Part shown: positions 26,933-38,547 of the stretch, one piece after another | Position numbering within the stretch: the first letter of the stretch is position 1 | How the letters are laid out: the number at the start of each line of letters is the position of its first letter | Assembly: GCA_907165135.1 (NCBI GenBank) | Contig: OU015569.1 | Location: 806,001 to 870,000 of the forward strand | Length of the DNA stretch: 64,000 nt | Source: Oikopleura dioica | Lineage: Eukaryota; Chordata; Appendicularia; Copelata; Oikopleuridae | Direction: 5' to 3' | The notes under the pieces: generated by a model | What the model was told of the DNA's origin: nothing | What the model saw: the letters and a program-made list of their open reading frames with translations, nothing else | The model's database searches: none | Translations under genes and position numbers: made by a program

Positions 26933-29900
26933 ATGAACAACGAAGAGGAGGATCTTTCCCCACGTGGCGATCCAGAGGGAGCCTCTCTCTCTTCGAACGA
27001 AGAGGAAGATCTTCTTCCAGAGATTGACTGGTCCAAGCTTGAGTCCACTTTGACATCCAGGTAGGCATAAGTTTTAATTGCAGCTCTGGAAATTGGTGGA
27101 ATCGGTAGGTTTTGAAAAAGATTTTGAGTGGATTATTTTTGATGATATGTTGTTCGAGTTTCATTGAGAGCATTGACCCTGGGCTCGGCAACCTGAGTAG
27201 AAAACCTGAGTCAGGCTCTGGAAGAACTAAAATGAAAAGCCGCAAAGCGGCTTCGCCAAGAAACCATATAAATTTTGCGGCTTCGTTTTTAAAAAAGCCG
27301 CTACGCGGCTTTTCATTTTAGCTCTTTCAGAGCCTGACTCAGGTTTTCTACTCAGATTGCTGAGCCCAGCATTGACCGGTAGTAGAAGCGTTCAGAATTG
27401 ATTACCAGCAATCTACTAAATCAGCCATGGTTTAATTCGATTATCAAAGAGTTTTAATTGAACTTGAAGGCTTGAAGGCTTGATTGAAAATTGACTCAGC
27501 CCGGCATGCAAATTTTTGTAAAAAAAGTGCTCTAAAGAAAAAATGACTCTTCGTGTTTGGAAATTTTTAATTTCGCCGAAAATCAACAAGTCAACAACCA
27601 GCTGAAGTTGTCGCATCTTTGTTTGCTACGCAAGACTGAATAATTAGAAAGCATTTCTTGCGCTAGTTCCACGCGAGTACCAATATTCTCGAAACAAGGG
27701 AAGCAATGGACAACCACTAATTGTTGTTTACGGCGATGCTTCTTTGATTTTCGAAACCAAAGGAACAACCGGCCATTTTCCCGTGAAAGAAAATGGTGGT
27801 AAAATCAACGTGGGAAAGGTAACCGCGAATGGGCGGATTCGGGGTCGGAGAACTCCCTAATGAAAGCCGCGTAGCGGCTTTTTTAAACGAAGCTGCAGAG
27901 CGGCTTCGCAAAAGAACTTACGCGGCTTTCATCAGAGATCTTTCAGACCCTGACTCAGGATATTATCTCTATCCACTTGAGAATGCACTGTTTTGTAAAT
28001 CGTTGGGGACACCCTTAAGTTGGAGAGTAGACTCTGGGCTCAGCAAACAGTGTAGAAAACCTGAGTCAGGGTCTGAAAGATCTCTAATGAAAGCCGCGTA
28101 AGTTCTTTTGCGAAGCCGCTCTGCAGCTTCGTTTAAAAAAGCCGCTACGCGGCTTTCATTAGGGAGTTCTCCGACCTTGAATCCGCCCATAATTTAAATG
28201 ATTTAAAATGGATCTTTAGGGTACTTGCTTCCATTTGGGAAGATTGGCTGAAAAGAAAAGAGTGCGAGTAAAGTCCCTTGATCCCTCTTTAAAGTTGTGA
28301 GGCTGAATTTGGATTAGTGTTAATAATTCGAAAGGTAGTTTGTGATGGTTGGTGTCGTGTCCCTTGTCATGGGTTGATGCTCTGGCGTTTTCTTGCGCGT
28401 TAAATTTTTAATTGGCCAAGTGGAAAGATGCAAAATTAAAGAGCGCTCTCGCCCCGGGCGCGCTCAGCGGTCAGCTCAGACTTCGGCTAAAGGACTCGGC
28501 CCGGAGATCAGCAGAGAAAAAAAAGGAGGAGGAGATGATCATCCTAAATCGGTAAAATAGCAGCGGCTAATTCGCATTACGCGTGTTTAATTATTCATCC
28601 ATGATTATTTTTTATTTCGTTTTTATTTTAAATTCGTTCTTCAGCGCCCGGCCGCAAGAAGACGACGATGCCCGGCTGAGAGAAATTAGGTCCAAAGTAA
28701 GCGAGCTGGGCCACTCGAGCAACTCAAAGGTATACTTTTGGGTCGCAGCTCAAGCCAACGCCAGTATATCTAGTCATTACTGCAGAAAAACAACAGACGC
28801 AAGAAGAAAGCGAAACGCAACATGCAAGTGTTTTATGTATCAGAGCTCTCCTCGGAATCGGAAGCCTCAGGTAATGGACAACTGAAATTAAACAGAAAAC
28901 AAAGCTGCAAACCCTTTTTTCAAAAAGCCCCAATACTTTGTTTAGCTATTAAAAATTTGAAAACTTGATTGTTTTCCACCATAATTCGTACTCTTGCATT
29001 TCGGCTCAGCAACCTGGGCTCGGCAACCTGAGTAGAAAACCTGAGTCAGGGTTCTAAAAGAGCAAAATGAAAAGCCGCGTAGCGGCTTTTTTTCAAACGA
29101 AGCTGCAAAGCGGCTTCGCCAAAGCTAGCAACTCAGTCAAGAATTTTAACTTGCGAAGCCGCTTTGCGGCTTCGTTTGAAAAAAAGCCGCTACGCGGCTT
29201 TTCATTTTACTCTTTTAGAACCCTGACTCAGGATTTCATAAGTCACTTAGTTGTATCTAGAATAGTTTCAATAAAGTCGCTGTCCACGGTGCGATCAAAG
29301 GCTAATTGGCAGGCTTAGTCGCGCTGGCCAAAATTCGCAATAAATTATGCAACCGCGAGGGCTTTCTAATGAGCATTTGGGCGATCAACGGAGGAGATCC
29401 CCCTCAACGTGGCGGCTTATCCTTGCACTTCGCCGCCACTTTGGACTTGACCAAAGACCGCTGAGAGCTACAGCTGTGGCTCGATTTTTTAAAGCCTATT
29501 TTAGACAACGAATCTGACGTGCGGCGGCTGGAGAAAGCTGCCAAAGTAGCGATGGAAGATGCGCACCGCCGCGCCTGCATCGAATCCGCCACTCTCAGGT
29601 TTACTTTTCAGGCTCAATTAGACTTTCAAACGCGTTTTTTGTGCATAATTGCTAACTCTTCCCACGCTTCTAGGTCTTCCTCCAGCGCGAATACGCCGAC
29701 GAGCTATGCGCCGTCGACGCTAAACCAAATGAACCTGGCCGAGTTGGGCAACCATCACCTCTTGCTGGAGAGACGCATTGCAGAGCTCAACGACGAACTA
29801 GCAAGGGTTTTCCAAATTTCACTGGTTTTAGGGCCCCTTTTGGGAAGCACAGGGGACCTGGGCTCGGCAACCTGTGTAGAAAACCTGAGTCAGGATCCAC

Positions 29901-30648
29901 AGAAGCAAAAATAATAAGCCGCGTAGCGGCTTTTTTATCATCAAAGCCGCGAAGCGGCTTCGCTAGTATTAAGTGGTAATCTTGCGAAGCCACTTCGCGG
30001 CTTTGTTGATAAAAAAGCCGCTACGCGGCTTTTCATTTTTGCTCTTTATTCAAAAACCTGACTCAGGTTTTCTACTCAGGTTGCCAAGCCAAGCAGAGGA
30101 CCCCCTGCAGACTATCCTAAATATAGCTTGCCCAAAAATGAAATATTCCGCATATTACACCATTTCCAGCCACGTTGCTGTAAGAGGCGTTTTCCAGCCC
30201 ATTCCGAATTCGGGAGGGGCCACCGCTGACGTCAATCGACGACCACAGTGCTAGATAGGATTCAAAATCCTCACTTTCGTCTTTTTTGTCTTTATTGAAA
30301 ATAGATCCAGCTATAATTGATTCGTAAATTCGCTTTTTAGAGAATTTGAATCTCATCCTTGTCAATAATTTATTGACATTGTGGAGCTACTAAGTACTTG
30401 TTTTGGAAATAGCAATTTTGGCTCTTGCACAACAATGCGGTTAGTACTACTAATTGCTCCAGTGACCAGCAACGTAACTTAACGTGACGTGAATCGTTTT
30501 CTACGATCGCCAATCAGGGAAAACCCCGATCAAAGTAAACCTGCTGGTGAGAAGAGACGAGCTAAAGACGGAGCAAGACGCCGTGCTGGCCGACTGCGAG
30601 GACTTGCAGGCACTTCTAACCACGCTTGTAAAGGAAACGACTGTGTGA
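26933..30648 (+). CDS. SCHIP1: SCHIP1-like coiled-coil protein
   Basis: Exons on a long AT-rich backbone. They encode an acidic N-terminus (26933-27060, LLPEIDWSKLESTL), RPQEDDDARLREIRSKVSEL (28645-28729), a basic piece KNNRRKKKAKRNMQVFYVSE (28786-28870), a helical segment (about 29315-29600) and a C-terminal coiled coil: ELGNHHLLLERRIAELNDEL, then RRDELKTEQDAVLADCEDL, stop 30646-30648. The pattern of NDEL, then RDEL, EQDA and DCEDL mirrors the C-terminal leucine zipper of schwannomin-interacting protein 1 (adaptor linked to NF2/Hippo and axon initial segments). Introns carry four MITE-1 insertions. Some middle exon boundaries (29380-29480) are unclear: an in-frame stop at 29461 must be spliced out. 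Confidence 0.6.
27179..27369. mobile_element. MITE-1 copy with perfect 8-base target duplication
   Basis: Flanked by CATTGACC on both sides (27171-27178 and 27370-27377). Has both terminal repeats and the AAGCCGC...GCGGCTT hairpin arms. Lies in the first SCHIP1-like intron. Confidence 0.92.
27829..28190. mobile_element. Composite MITE-1 in large palindromic form
   Basis: The outer arms (GGGCGGATTC...GGTCGGAGAACTCCCTAATG and its reverse complement at 28145-28190) form a palindrome around GCCGCGTAGCGGC modules and two inward-facing MITE-1 ends (CTGACTCAGG at 27950, CCTGAGTCAGG at 28060). It looks like one MITE inserted in, or recombined with, another. Confidence 0.75.
29014..29240. mobile_element. 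MITE-1 copy, right end truncated
   Basis: Left end CTGGGCTCGGCAACCTGAG with full hairpin modules; right side stops after CCCTGACTCAGGATTTC. Confidence 0.85.
29858..30093. mobile_element. MITE-1 copy in a SCHIP1-like intron
   Basis: Flanks CAGGGGAC and CAGAGGAC (7 of 8 match) are the target duplication. Complete terminal repeats and modules. Confidence 0.9.
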
Positions 30649-31429
30649 GTGTGAATGTCGCCGCGTACACTCGCAACCAAAAGCAACTCAGCCTCCTTGC
30701 CAACCTCGGCTTCGCGCTCCCACAAGCTGGGACAACTCAGTCATATCTCTGTACATATCAAAAAAAGAACAACCGTACGATGTCGATTATCATAAACGAC
30801 CCTTGAATAAATTCTACATACACTATAATTTAAATAAAATTGTTGAACTGGATTCAGCAACCTGTGTGAAAAACCTGAGTCAGGGTCTGAGAGATTTTCA
30901 ATGAAAAGCCGCGTAGCGGCTTTTAAAACGAAGCCGCAAAGCGGCTTCGCAACATTACCATCTATATCTGTTCTCAAATACTGGCGAATTATTATAGTAA
31001 TAGAAGGGGATTCCAACTTGTTTATAAATTTGCTATATTAATTATATTCTCGGCAATAGCATGACACTACGATCTGTGCATCACATGCATTCAAGATCCA
31101 TTTCTTCAATGCTCATAAAAATCTGAAACATCATATCATCACATTCCACTCTTCTTTATGGTCTTTGAGAAACGTTTTCAATCTCTTACTATCTTTTCTC
31201 AACCCTTTTGCGGGATTAAATATTCCAGCTGAAATCAGGACACGAAAAGCTTTGATTATAAATTAGTTTATTGGTACAAAGATATCTTCGATGGAGATCG
31301 GCGCAAAGCTCGTTTAAAATTTTGCATCGCGATCGTGCTCGATTAAGCAACTCGTTTTCAGCGCAGGTGAATGTACAGAAGGAAGGGAGTAACAAAAGTC
31401 GTTGGATATTTCAACAGAATTGATCAAAA
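30649..31429. other. Convergent intergenic interval
   Basis: Between the SCHIP1-like stop and the end of the minus-strand Cys-rich gene. Holds a half MITE-1 (30848-30990) and AT-rich sequence. A short plus-strand open frame over the SCHIP1 3' region is not supported. Confidence 0.5.
30848..30990. mobile_element. MITE-1, left half only
   Basis: CTGGATTCAGCAACCTGTGT then CCTGAGTCAGG and both left modules, ending after the spacer CAAATACTGGCGAA; the right half is missing. Confidence 0.8.
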
Positions 31430-34218
31430 TCAGACGTAGCAGCCCATCTCGCTGGCCTTGGCGACGGTGTCGGCAATGTTGTCTCGGAAGTCGCATTCTG
31501 AAATGGAGTTTGGATTAAGAGGACTGAGGGCTTGTTACTTACGTCCTTCGCAGCCGCACTTGGCACACTTGCCGGATTCCTTTTCTGGCTGGTTGAGACA
31601 GGTGTCTGAGCAGCAATGCGCGTCGCGGTGTCCGTGGCATTGGAACCAGCCTAGCAAGAGTCGTTAGACATGCAATCCCTTGTCTAATGGTTTTTACCGA
31701 ATTTCTCGCCGCATTGATTGGGCGCAGCAGCGGCGCCACCCATGCCCATGTCCATTTGCATGCCCTCGGCGACTTCGACGGCTTCAGACTCCTCGACCAC
31801 CTCCGCTGCTTGGAGACTCTCGAACTCGTCCAGCCGACTGAGATCGCACTGAAATTGGATTTATTTTTACAAGCGTCTAATAATGCCAAACAGTGACTCG
31901 CTCGGCGGAAGGGAAATTATGCTGATGAGCGAAACAAAGAAATCCGGCGAGCTTTGAGTCCAAATGTTTAGATTCATGCCAAAACGAAATTCGGGTTCGA
32001 GCTTCCAACGTGAAAATTTACTCATTCAGTGCGACATGGGCTCGTCAACATGTATGAAAAACCTGAGTCAGGGTCTGAAGTCCTCAAATGAAAAGCCGCG
32101 TAGCGGCTTTTAAAACGAAAGCGCTTTGCGGCTTCGAAAGATTACCATATTGATCTTTTTTAAATACTCGCGAAGCCGCTTTGCGGCTTCGTTCTTAAAA
32201 GCCGCTACGCGGCTTTTCATTTGAGCACTTCAGAGCTAGCTCTGACTCAGATTGCCGATCCCAAAATACAGAATAAGACCAGGCTTGTATCATTTAGATT
32301 TACCTGGACATCTTCTGAAAGGAAGCTCCAGACTTCTTCCTTGACGTATCTTCGGACCTCCTTGTCCTGGAAGACGCTAGAATCAGCCAAGAATCGTCGA
32401 GCTAGATATGGAGGACACTTGTTCCAGCATTTGTGGCAACAAGGCGCACGTGATACTTTTGCATTTCTTTCAATTTGGTTATTCACTTTTACACGAAAAT
32501 CTCTGTCTGAAAGTCAGTCAAGCTTGCTTTTTGAAAAAATTAAATTTGCTCTTGTCACTATTTGTGAATCCCTGCCCATCGAGTTCGCTGATGTTGTTGA
32601 TCGGGCACCGTCCAAAGGACCAGGCGGCGCAGATCTTCTTTCGGCACTTTCTGATCGACCAAAGAGCAACTGAAAATCAACTGTTACAAATCGCTTCTTT
32701 TTAACGATTTTTACTCAAGTAGACTTACTGCTAAAAATCCAGAAGCCGCTTGCGGCTTCGAGCGAACTAAGGAGAAAAGCCGCGCGAAGCGCAGCAATCT
32801 TTTTCGACTCGAAACCGCAAGCGGCTTCTCGATTTTTAGCAGCTACTTGAGTAACAATCGGACTAAGTACTGACCTTCCTCTGGGGTGCCAGCGTCAAAA
32901 GCACCACCACCAATGTGGATTCCATCATCGTCAAGCTTGCCGTTTCGTTCCGCCGCCTGAAAAGCCAAGTTAACGACTTGGAACTCGAAAACCCGAAAAA
33001 GGCGCTGGTAGAAAACAAAACGAAAGAAGGAAGGGAAAGTATGAAATCCAAATCGCGTTCATGTGGCCGTTCTCTAAAAGCCCTCTTCTTCTCCTCTTTT
33101 TCCGAGCGTGAAAGCGGATTTTCAGCGCCCTAACCCTGACCGACGAAATTTTAAAATTTGCGAGCGCATGTTCTCTTGCCCGTAATTAATCGCATTCGGA
33201 TTCCTCCAAGAAAAATATCGCGCTGCTTGCGCCAAGTTAAAATAAGCAGCTTTTACATCTTCTTTATAACTTTTTAATAAGAACAATTTACGATGATTTA
33301 ACGCTAATAAAAATAGCAATGGAAATGAAATAGGGCAATTTCGCATTATTATCTTTAAAGAGCAGTTTTAATAAGCCTTATAAGCATCTAATTTCAGCTA
33401 TTTTCAAATGTGTGTTTTATTATCATAGTAAAGGCACGAGAGTATTTGAGAGTTATTTTAGAACTCACGCTTTCTTCAACAGTTTAAATGAGCTCGACAA
33501 TCCGTGTATAAAACCTGAGTCAGGGTCTGAAGTGCTCAAATGAAAAGCCGCGTAGCGGCTTTTTTAAACACGAGGCCGCGTAGCGGCTTCGCAAAATTAT
33601 CATTTCAATCTAATTTTTGACTTTGGCGAAGCCGCTTTGCGGCTTCGTTTTGAAAAAGCCGCTACGCGGCTTTTTTAATGATCTTACCCTGACTCAGGTT
33701 TTTACTCAAGTCAATAATTTGACTTGTCCGAAAATACAGATATAGAGTGGTTCAAGTCACGTGTAAAACCTAAGTCTTGACCTGAAAGATCTTTTGAAAA
33801 GCCGCATAGCGGCTTTTAAACACGAAGCGGCTTCGCAAATTATCAATGCAGTCTAATTTCAGACTTTGGCAAAGCTACGCGGCTTTTCAGTATCGATCTT
33901 ACCCTGACTCAGGTTTTTACACAGGTTTCCGAGCCTTACTTGTCTGAAAATACAGATATAGAGTGGTTCAAATCACGTGTAAAAGTTCTTGTTATCTTTC
34001 CAGATCGTCAATAGTAGGTATAGTCATATCAATATTGCTCCGATAGAATCACAATTAAATAAAATACCTATATCTTTTACGTGATATTGTTTATCGTCAA
34101 AATGTTGGTCCGTTCAATTATCGGCGATAATAATAAAAGATAGAAACGGTTCAATGAAGCGTTTTAGCGAGTTCAATCTACTTACAGCGAGGGCCAAGAG
34201 AGCGGAGGCAAACTTCAT
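31430..34218 (-). CDS. Secreted cysteine-rich protein, unknown function
   Basis: Starts at 34218 with MKFASALLALA, a signal peptide encoded by a 33-base first exon. Following exons (reading 5' to 3' on the minus strand) give ERNGKLDDDGIHIGGGAFDA, then KCRKKICAAWSFGRCP, CCHKCWNKCPPYLARRF, an acidic segment with EGMQMDMGMGGAAAAPNQC, and a Cys-dense end: FQCHGHRDAHCCSDTCLNQ and SGKCAKCGCEG, finishing SEMGCYV at 31430. All joins keep phase with GT-AG ends. About 240 residues. No family recognised; secretion and paired Cys suggest an extracellular or house-matrix role (inference). Introns carry MITE-1 copies and a second hairpin element. Confidence 0.7.
32036..32264. mobile_element. MITE-1 copy in an intron of the Cys-rich gene
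   Basis: Terminal repeats and four hairpin modules present (GCCGCGTAGCGGC, CGCTTTGCGGCTTCG, CGAAGCCGCTTTGCGG, GCCGCTACGCGGC). No clear target duplication. Confidence 0.85.
32711..32860. mobile_element. Hairpin MITE, second family
   Basis: Inverted ends TTACTCAAGTAG ... CTACTTGAGTAA and inner arms CTGCTAAAAATC ... GATTTTTAGCAG, enclosing GAAGCCGCTTGCGGCTTCGAG palindrome arms. Different ends from MITE-1 but the same palindromic module type. Confidence 0.85.
33490..33712. mobile_element. MITE-1 copy, first of a tandem pair
   Basis: AGCTCGACAATCCGTGTATA at the left, four hairpin modules, and CCCTGACTCAGG followed by TTTTTACTCAAG at the right. Lies in the first intron of the Cys-rich gene. Confidence 0.85.
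33722..33986. repeat. Direct duplication carrying a second MITE-1 copy
   Basis: ACTTGTCCGAAAATACAGAT at 33722 recurs with one change at 33938, followed in both places by ATAGAGTGGTTCA. Between them is a shorter MITE-1 copy (33755-33935) that has lost parts of its modules. Confidence 0.75.
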
Positions 34219-35505
34219 TCTAGCGTTGATCTGTTGTTTCTCTTCGGATAGTCTGATCGAAGTGATCGCCTAAGTCCGATCGTGAGTTCTCACGGCGAGA
34301 AGGAGCGGTGGGCTCCCGCGCGCCCCCCGCCGCTGCCGCGAGTTTTCGCGATCGAGAGAAACACTTTCGAAATTTTCGCCAATTTCGACAATTAGCGGCG
34401 GAAGCTCTCAGAAAAGCCAACGTGCGGGCTAATTTCTAAACCTATCGCCTATCGCTGGCTCAATCTTACAGAAAACCCGCCAAGTTCATTAAACTGGCGA
34501 TAACTGGTTGGCTTAGTTTTCGGACAACAGCTGCAGATGTTGAACATTGATATAATCGAATTCTGGAACTCGTCTTTTTGGTCGAGATAAGAGTTCAATT
34601 CTATTGCGATTAGAAAGCTGTTTTCTACAGTATCTTCCTATCTTAGGGGTTTCCTTTCATTTCAGCTTTATATATTCAACAACGATGTGTGAGCTAACAA
34701 GCGGATGCATAAAACCGATAGGAGAAAAATATACGTATCAGACAGTGTAACTTTCAGTCAGTGTAAGTCTTATTTTTGATTATCAGCACTGCTGATTCAG
34801 CAGAATGAATTTCCCAAATTTGATGGAATTTTAGTGCCATGTCTGGGCCATCAATTGAGGATATGGAATTGATCCAAAGACTAACAAGACCACAAGACCC
34901 ACAACAACACCAAGATGTACCAAGATGCATTCATACGGGTATAAATGTCTTCTCAATTGATGAAACCAACCTTCATTCTGGCCTTGAGCAAGTCGAAATG
35001 AATCAATCAGAGATCCATGATCTCCATCGCTCGTTTTCAAATACGCACATGTAATCATATTTCTTTTACTGCATGTGCGTATTTATCCTCTTGATCTTAC
35101 TTCATGAACATTATGTTCATAACGGTTATGAGTCATAACTTATGACATAACCACCCTGTACTAATATCCCTCTCATTTTTAATGGAAAACTCCATATGGG
35201 ATCCGTCTAAGAACACTTTTCGCCTTAGATCATTATTTTTCTAAGACGAGTTCGCCCTTAAAATTTTAGTCGAAATCGCAAGATTTTCTGGGATTGCGTC
35301 TATAATTAAAATTCGACGCTTATTGAAAGTACACTGTGCGTCGGTTGCGATTCATTCTCAGAATTTTTTGTTTTCAAATTTAAATCTAAACCCCTCTTTC
35401 TAACCCCGCAACTGACTGACCGTTACACTATCTTTTCTAAAAATAAAATCCATTTTTGATAAATTGTTTTGTATTGCATCAATTGTACTAGCAGAAATTG
35501 TAAAT
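34219..35505. other. Interval between divergent minus-strand genes
   Basis: Upstream region of the Cys-rich gene (GC-rich 34300-34420), then AT-rich sequence, one short plus-strand ORF (34839-35054) and small palindromes (35044-35086; 35100-35150). Otherwise nothing recognised. Confidence 0.45.
34839..35054 (+). CDS. Short ORF, hypothetical
   Basis: 71 codons from ATG 34839 just after a TTTTAG acceptor-like site: MSGPSIEDMELIQRLTRPQD..., polar, Gln/His rich, no signal peptide or known motif. Codon use is not distinctive. It could be a small gene or chance. Confidence 0.3.
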   Translation: MSGPSIEDMELIQRLTRPQDPQQHQDVPRCIHTGINVFSIDETNLHSGLEQVEMNQSEIHDLHRSFSNTHM

Positions 35506-38328
35506 TTACAGTTGGTAGATCAAGAAGCGCATGAAAAAGTCCTTCGATCCTCCAGTTGGCATGATGATCAAGTCCGAAGTCGTCAGCGGAGACGACAAGC
35601 AAGCAGTCTTCTGTTGAGTCACGTCTTTTGTATCAACCTCGATCGTCTGAAATAGAACTTGTTGATTGATTTGTTTCTCATATTCTTTTATGAAAGAGTT
35701 CAGCCTCGAACATAAGCGCATGACTACATTTATTACTAGCGCGTTCCAAAATTAGCCCGATCCCGGAATGGAGTTCAGGGAGCATTATCCAAAATTAACT
35801 AATCAAGAATATCGTCCGAAAATAGATTCGGCAAGAGGGATGAAAAGCCCGATTACGCAATACTACCTGTATGAATTCTCTGTTTCCACTCTCCGCGCCG
35901 GTGTTATATAAGTTGAACTCTGAGACGTAGCCACCTTGACCGCCAGACGTGGTTATACAACTGATTGATTTGGGCTTTATTAGCGTTCCAAAAGAGCTCA
36001 GTAGCAGATTCTCTCTTGTATTAATTCAGGTGGAAGTGAGTGTTTACCTCATTATTCAGAATTTTAAGAGAAATATCCATTCTTTCTCGTTCAATCTGAT
36101 AATGTGCTGAATTAGACTCAGTCACTCCGATGCAATCAAGAACGCTTCCTGATCGAATGAGAATCGTACTGAAGGAAAACTTCTGAAACGTTCGCTTCCT
36201 TCGGTCCACTGCCACATTCCATCTACCCAGTCGATCTCGCCACTGTCTTCGGCGATTGAAGGGGCGTGACTGTTGTCTTTCTAGAGTCAACAGATTGCCT
36301 CACAGTATATTACCAAAATTTGACCAAAAGTTAAAAAGGCCAATTAATTTCAAGGCAATAGCAATCTGGGTTCGGCAACCTGAGTAGAAAACCTGAGTCA
36401 GGGTTCTTAAAGAGTAAAATGAAAAGCCGCGTAGCGGCTTTTCAAAACGAAGCCGCAAAGCGGCTTCGCCAAACTTACCAACTCAATGAATTTTTAACTA
36501 GCGAAGCCGCTTTGCGACTTCGTTTTGAAAAAGCCGCTACGCGGCTTTTCATTTTACTCCTCTAGAATCCTGACTCAGGTTTTTCACTAAGGTTGCCGAG
36601 CCCAAGTTGCTATCATGATCCCTATTAATTTTTGTTAGCTTAACTGGTAACCCTTGACTAGAGGATGGCCAGGAATGAGATCAGACAAGGGTTGAGGCTC
36701 GTCGAACGGAACTGCTATCGGAATTTGTGGAGGGGCGCATTCGTCTCGCTCTAGAATTATAAACGTGATTCTTATTATGGCTCAATTAACAAAATTCCTG
36801 CTCACTCGGAATGTTGCTTTTCAAAGCCAGTACCAGTTTATTAGTGCATTTTATTGTTAGAATCGGCATTTGAGAAATTGTTCTTTAGAAAAAGCTGAAT
36901 GGAACTGATAGCGTCGCCGGGATTCTTGAGAAGGAAAACAATACCTTGATAGTACTGGGTGCCGGTGGGACAGTCGCAGCCGAAGGAAGGCGCGAAGGTG
37001 TCATGAGGGTTGGGATAGCGGCGACACCTGCCACCGAAGCACTCGGGCGCGTCACCATTGTCGCAGGTCATGGTGCCGCAATCGAAGCCGTCCCAGCCGT
37101 GTTCGCAGGAGCAGCCGCGGGGCCCGAGCGCGCCATGGATGCACGGATCGACCACGTCGTTCTTCACCGGACAGTGAGCCGCTCGTTTGATGTATAAATC
37201 GTAGTTCTTGTCGTCCGCGTAGCTTTTTGATGGGAATGGAGAGAAATGCACTCCTGTCAGCTTATAAGAAGAGATCGATTCCCGTTCCTGAGCCCTGCGC
37301 TTTCGGGCGTCTGTTCCAGCAAGAAGCACCAATTATTCACTAAGCGGTTAAATTTAACTCCCCGATTCTAAGTGCGCGAAGCTGGCACAAAATTCTACTC
37401 ACGTTTGTGGTAGCGGAAAGCTGCGCATCGTCGCCGCTCTTCTTCGTTCCGGCTGATTCGGGTTAAATCGATGTACTTTTCGCACTCCAAGCGACATTCG
37501 AACGGGTTCGCTACTTTTACGAATTTCAGCTTCAACGACCAGATCACTTTGTTTTCGTCGAGATCGTAGCCTTCTACTTCTTTGGGACCGTCAACGAGCG
37601 GGCGGCACGGCTTCTGAAATAAATTTCTAACACCAAGATCAATCTTTCTCAGATTCTTGGCTCGGCAACCTGTGTAAAAACCTGAGTCAGGGTCTAAAAG
37701 ATCTTTAATGAAAAGCCGCATAGCGGCTTTTTTAAAGTCGGAGCCGCAAAGCGGCTTCGCAAAATTATCATTCAAATCTATTTCTTCATTCTGGCGAAGC
37801 CGCTTTGCGGCTCCGACTTTAAAAGCCGCTTCGCGGCTTTAAATTAGAGATCTCTTAGACCCTGACTCAGGTTTTCTTCACAGATTGCCGAGCCAAGCTC
37901 ACGTCTTTTGTTGTAGTTGTAGTAGTAGTTGTTGTTGTCGTCGTCGTCGAAGTTGTCGTTGAAGTCGTTGTCGAAGTCGTAGTTGTACTCGGCCTAGTCG
38001 TCGTTCTCCAGATATAAGATGATGTTGATGTGGTTCTCCAGTCAGTAGTTCGCCAGTAATAGGGCTCTGGAGTTGGACTGCCTTGAATTTCTGGCACTCC
38101 ATATGAATCATACACAGCATCAATCTGGCTTGGAATTTCGGGACAATCTGGCCGAGTGAACTCAGGATCTGCACAAATCTCCTCCAGGGTCGCTACTCTT
38201 GTCTGCTTGTTTCCATCTGGGTCGTAGTAGCTTATGTAATACTCGTAATTACTGTCGCCGTAGTAATTACTGTCCTCGTAGTCAGCAAGGATGCATTTAG
38301 CGGCGCAAAACCAGACAGCTAGTTTCAT
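35506..38328 (-). CDS. Secreted multidomain protein: Tyr-rich, Thr-mucin, PAN-like, EGF, discoidin-like
   Basis: Starts at 38328: MKLAVWFCAAKCILA signal peptide, then a Tyr-rich stretch (NYYGDSNYEYYISYY) and a poly-Thr mucin-like linker (37905-38000). After an intron with a MITE come a PAN/apple-like segment (FECRLECEKYI, RRCAAFRYHK), then Cys-rich EGF-like sequence (CIHGALGPRGCSCEHGWDG, FDCGTMTC, ECFGGRC, GCDCPTGTQYYQ). The next exon, ECAPPQIPIAVPFDEPQPLS, joins in phase at 36755. Downstream exons give DWVDGMWQWTEG and a discoidin (F5/8C)-like stretch (CITTSGGQGGYVSEFNLY), ending FFMRFLIYQL at 35506. Joining 36841-38328 with 35506-36755 into one gene is inferred from matching phases. Likely extracellular matrix or house component. 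Confidence 0.6.
36366..36605. mobile_element. MITE-1 copy in an intron
   Basis: CTGGGTTCGGCAACCTGAG to GGTTGCCGAGCCCAA with complete hairpin modules; flanks do not give a clean duplication. Confidence 0.88.
37656..37897. mobile_element. MITE-1 copy in an intron
   Basis: CTTGGCTCGGCAACCTGTGT to GATTGCCGAGCCAAG. Lies between the poly-Thr exon and the PAN-like exon. A natural donor (GAC|GTGAGC on the minus strand) abuts it, so the element enlarged an existing intron. Confidence 0.88.
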
Positions 38329-38547
38329 ACTTTTTTCTTTCTTTTCTCTTACGTCGTGAGAAAATCGGGCAAAACTAGTTGACTAGGGGTGTGAGCCGCG
38401 CGCCCGGCGCTACGGGCAATTTTCTTATTTAGGTTTGTTGGGCACACACACAGACAAACATCACTAGTAGCGAGCCGAAGTTAGCTAAACAAGTAGTACC
38501 ATAATTTATGGTCCATAAACACCCGCTTTCGAAACCGCTCCGATTAT

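Noticed and set aside
35506-35646. Plus-strand ORF at 35464-35655
   Set aside because: The minus strand gives an exon that joins in phase with the discoidin-like exon upstream and ends at a stop; the plus frame has no partner.
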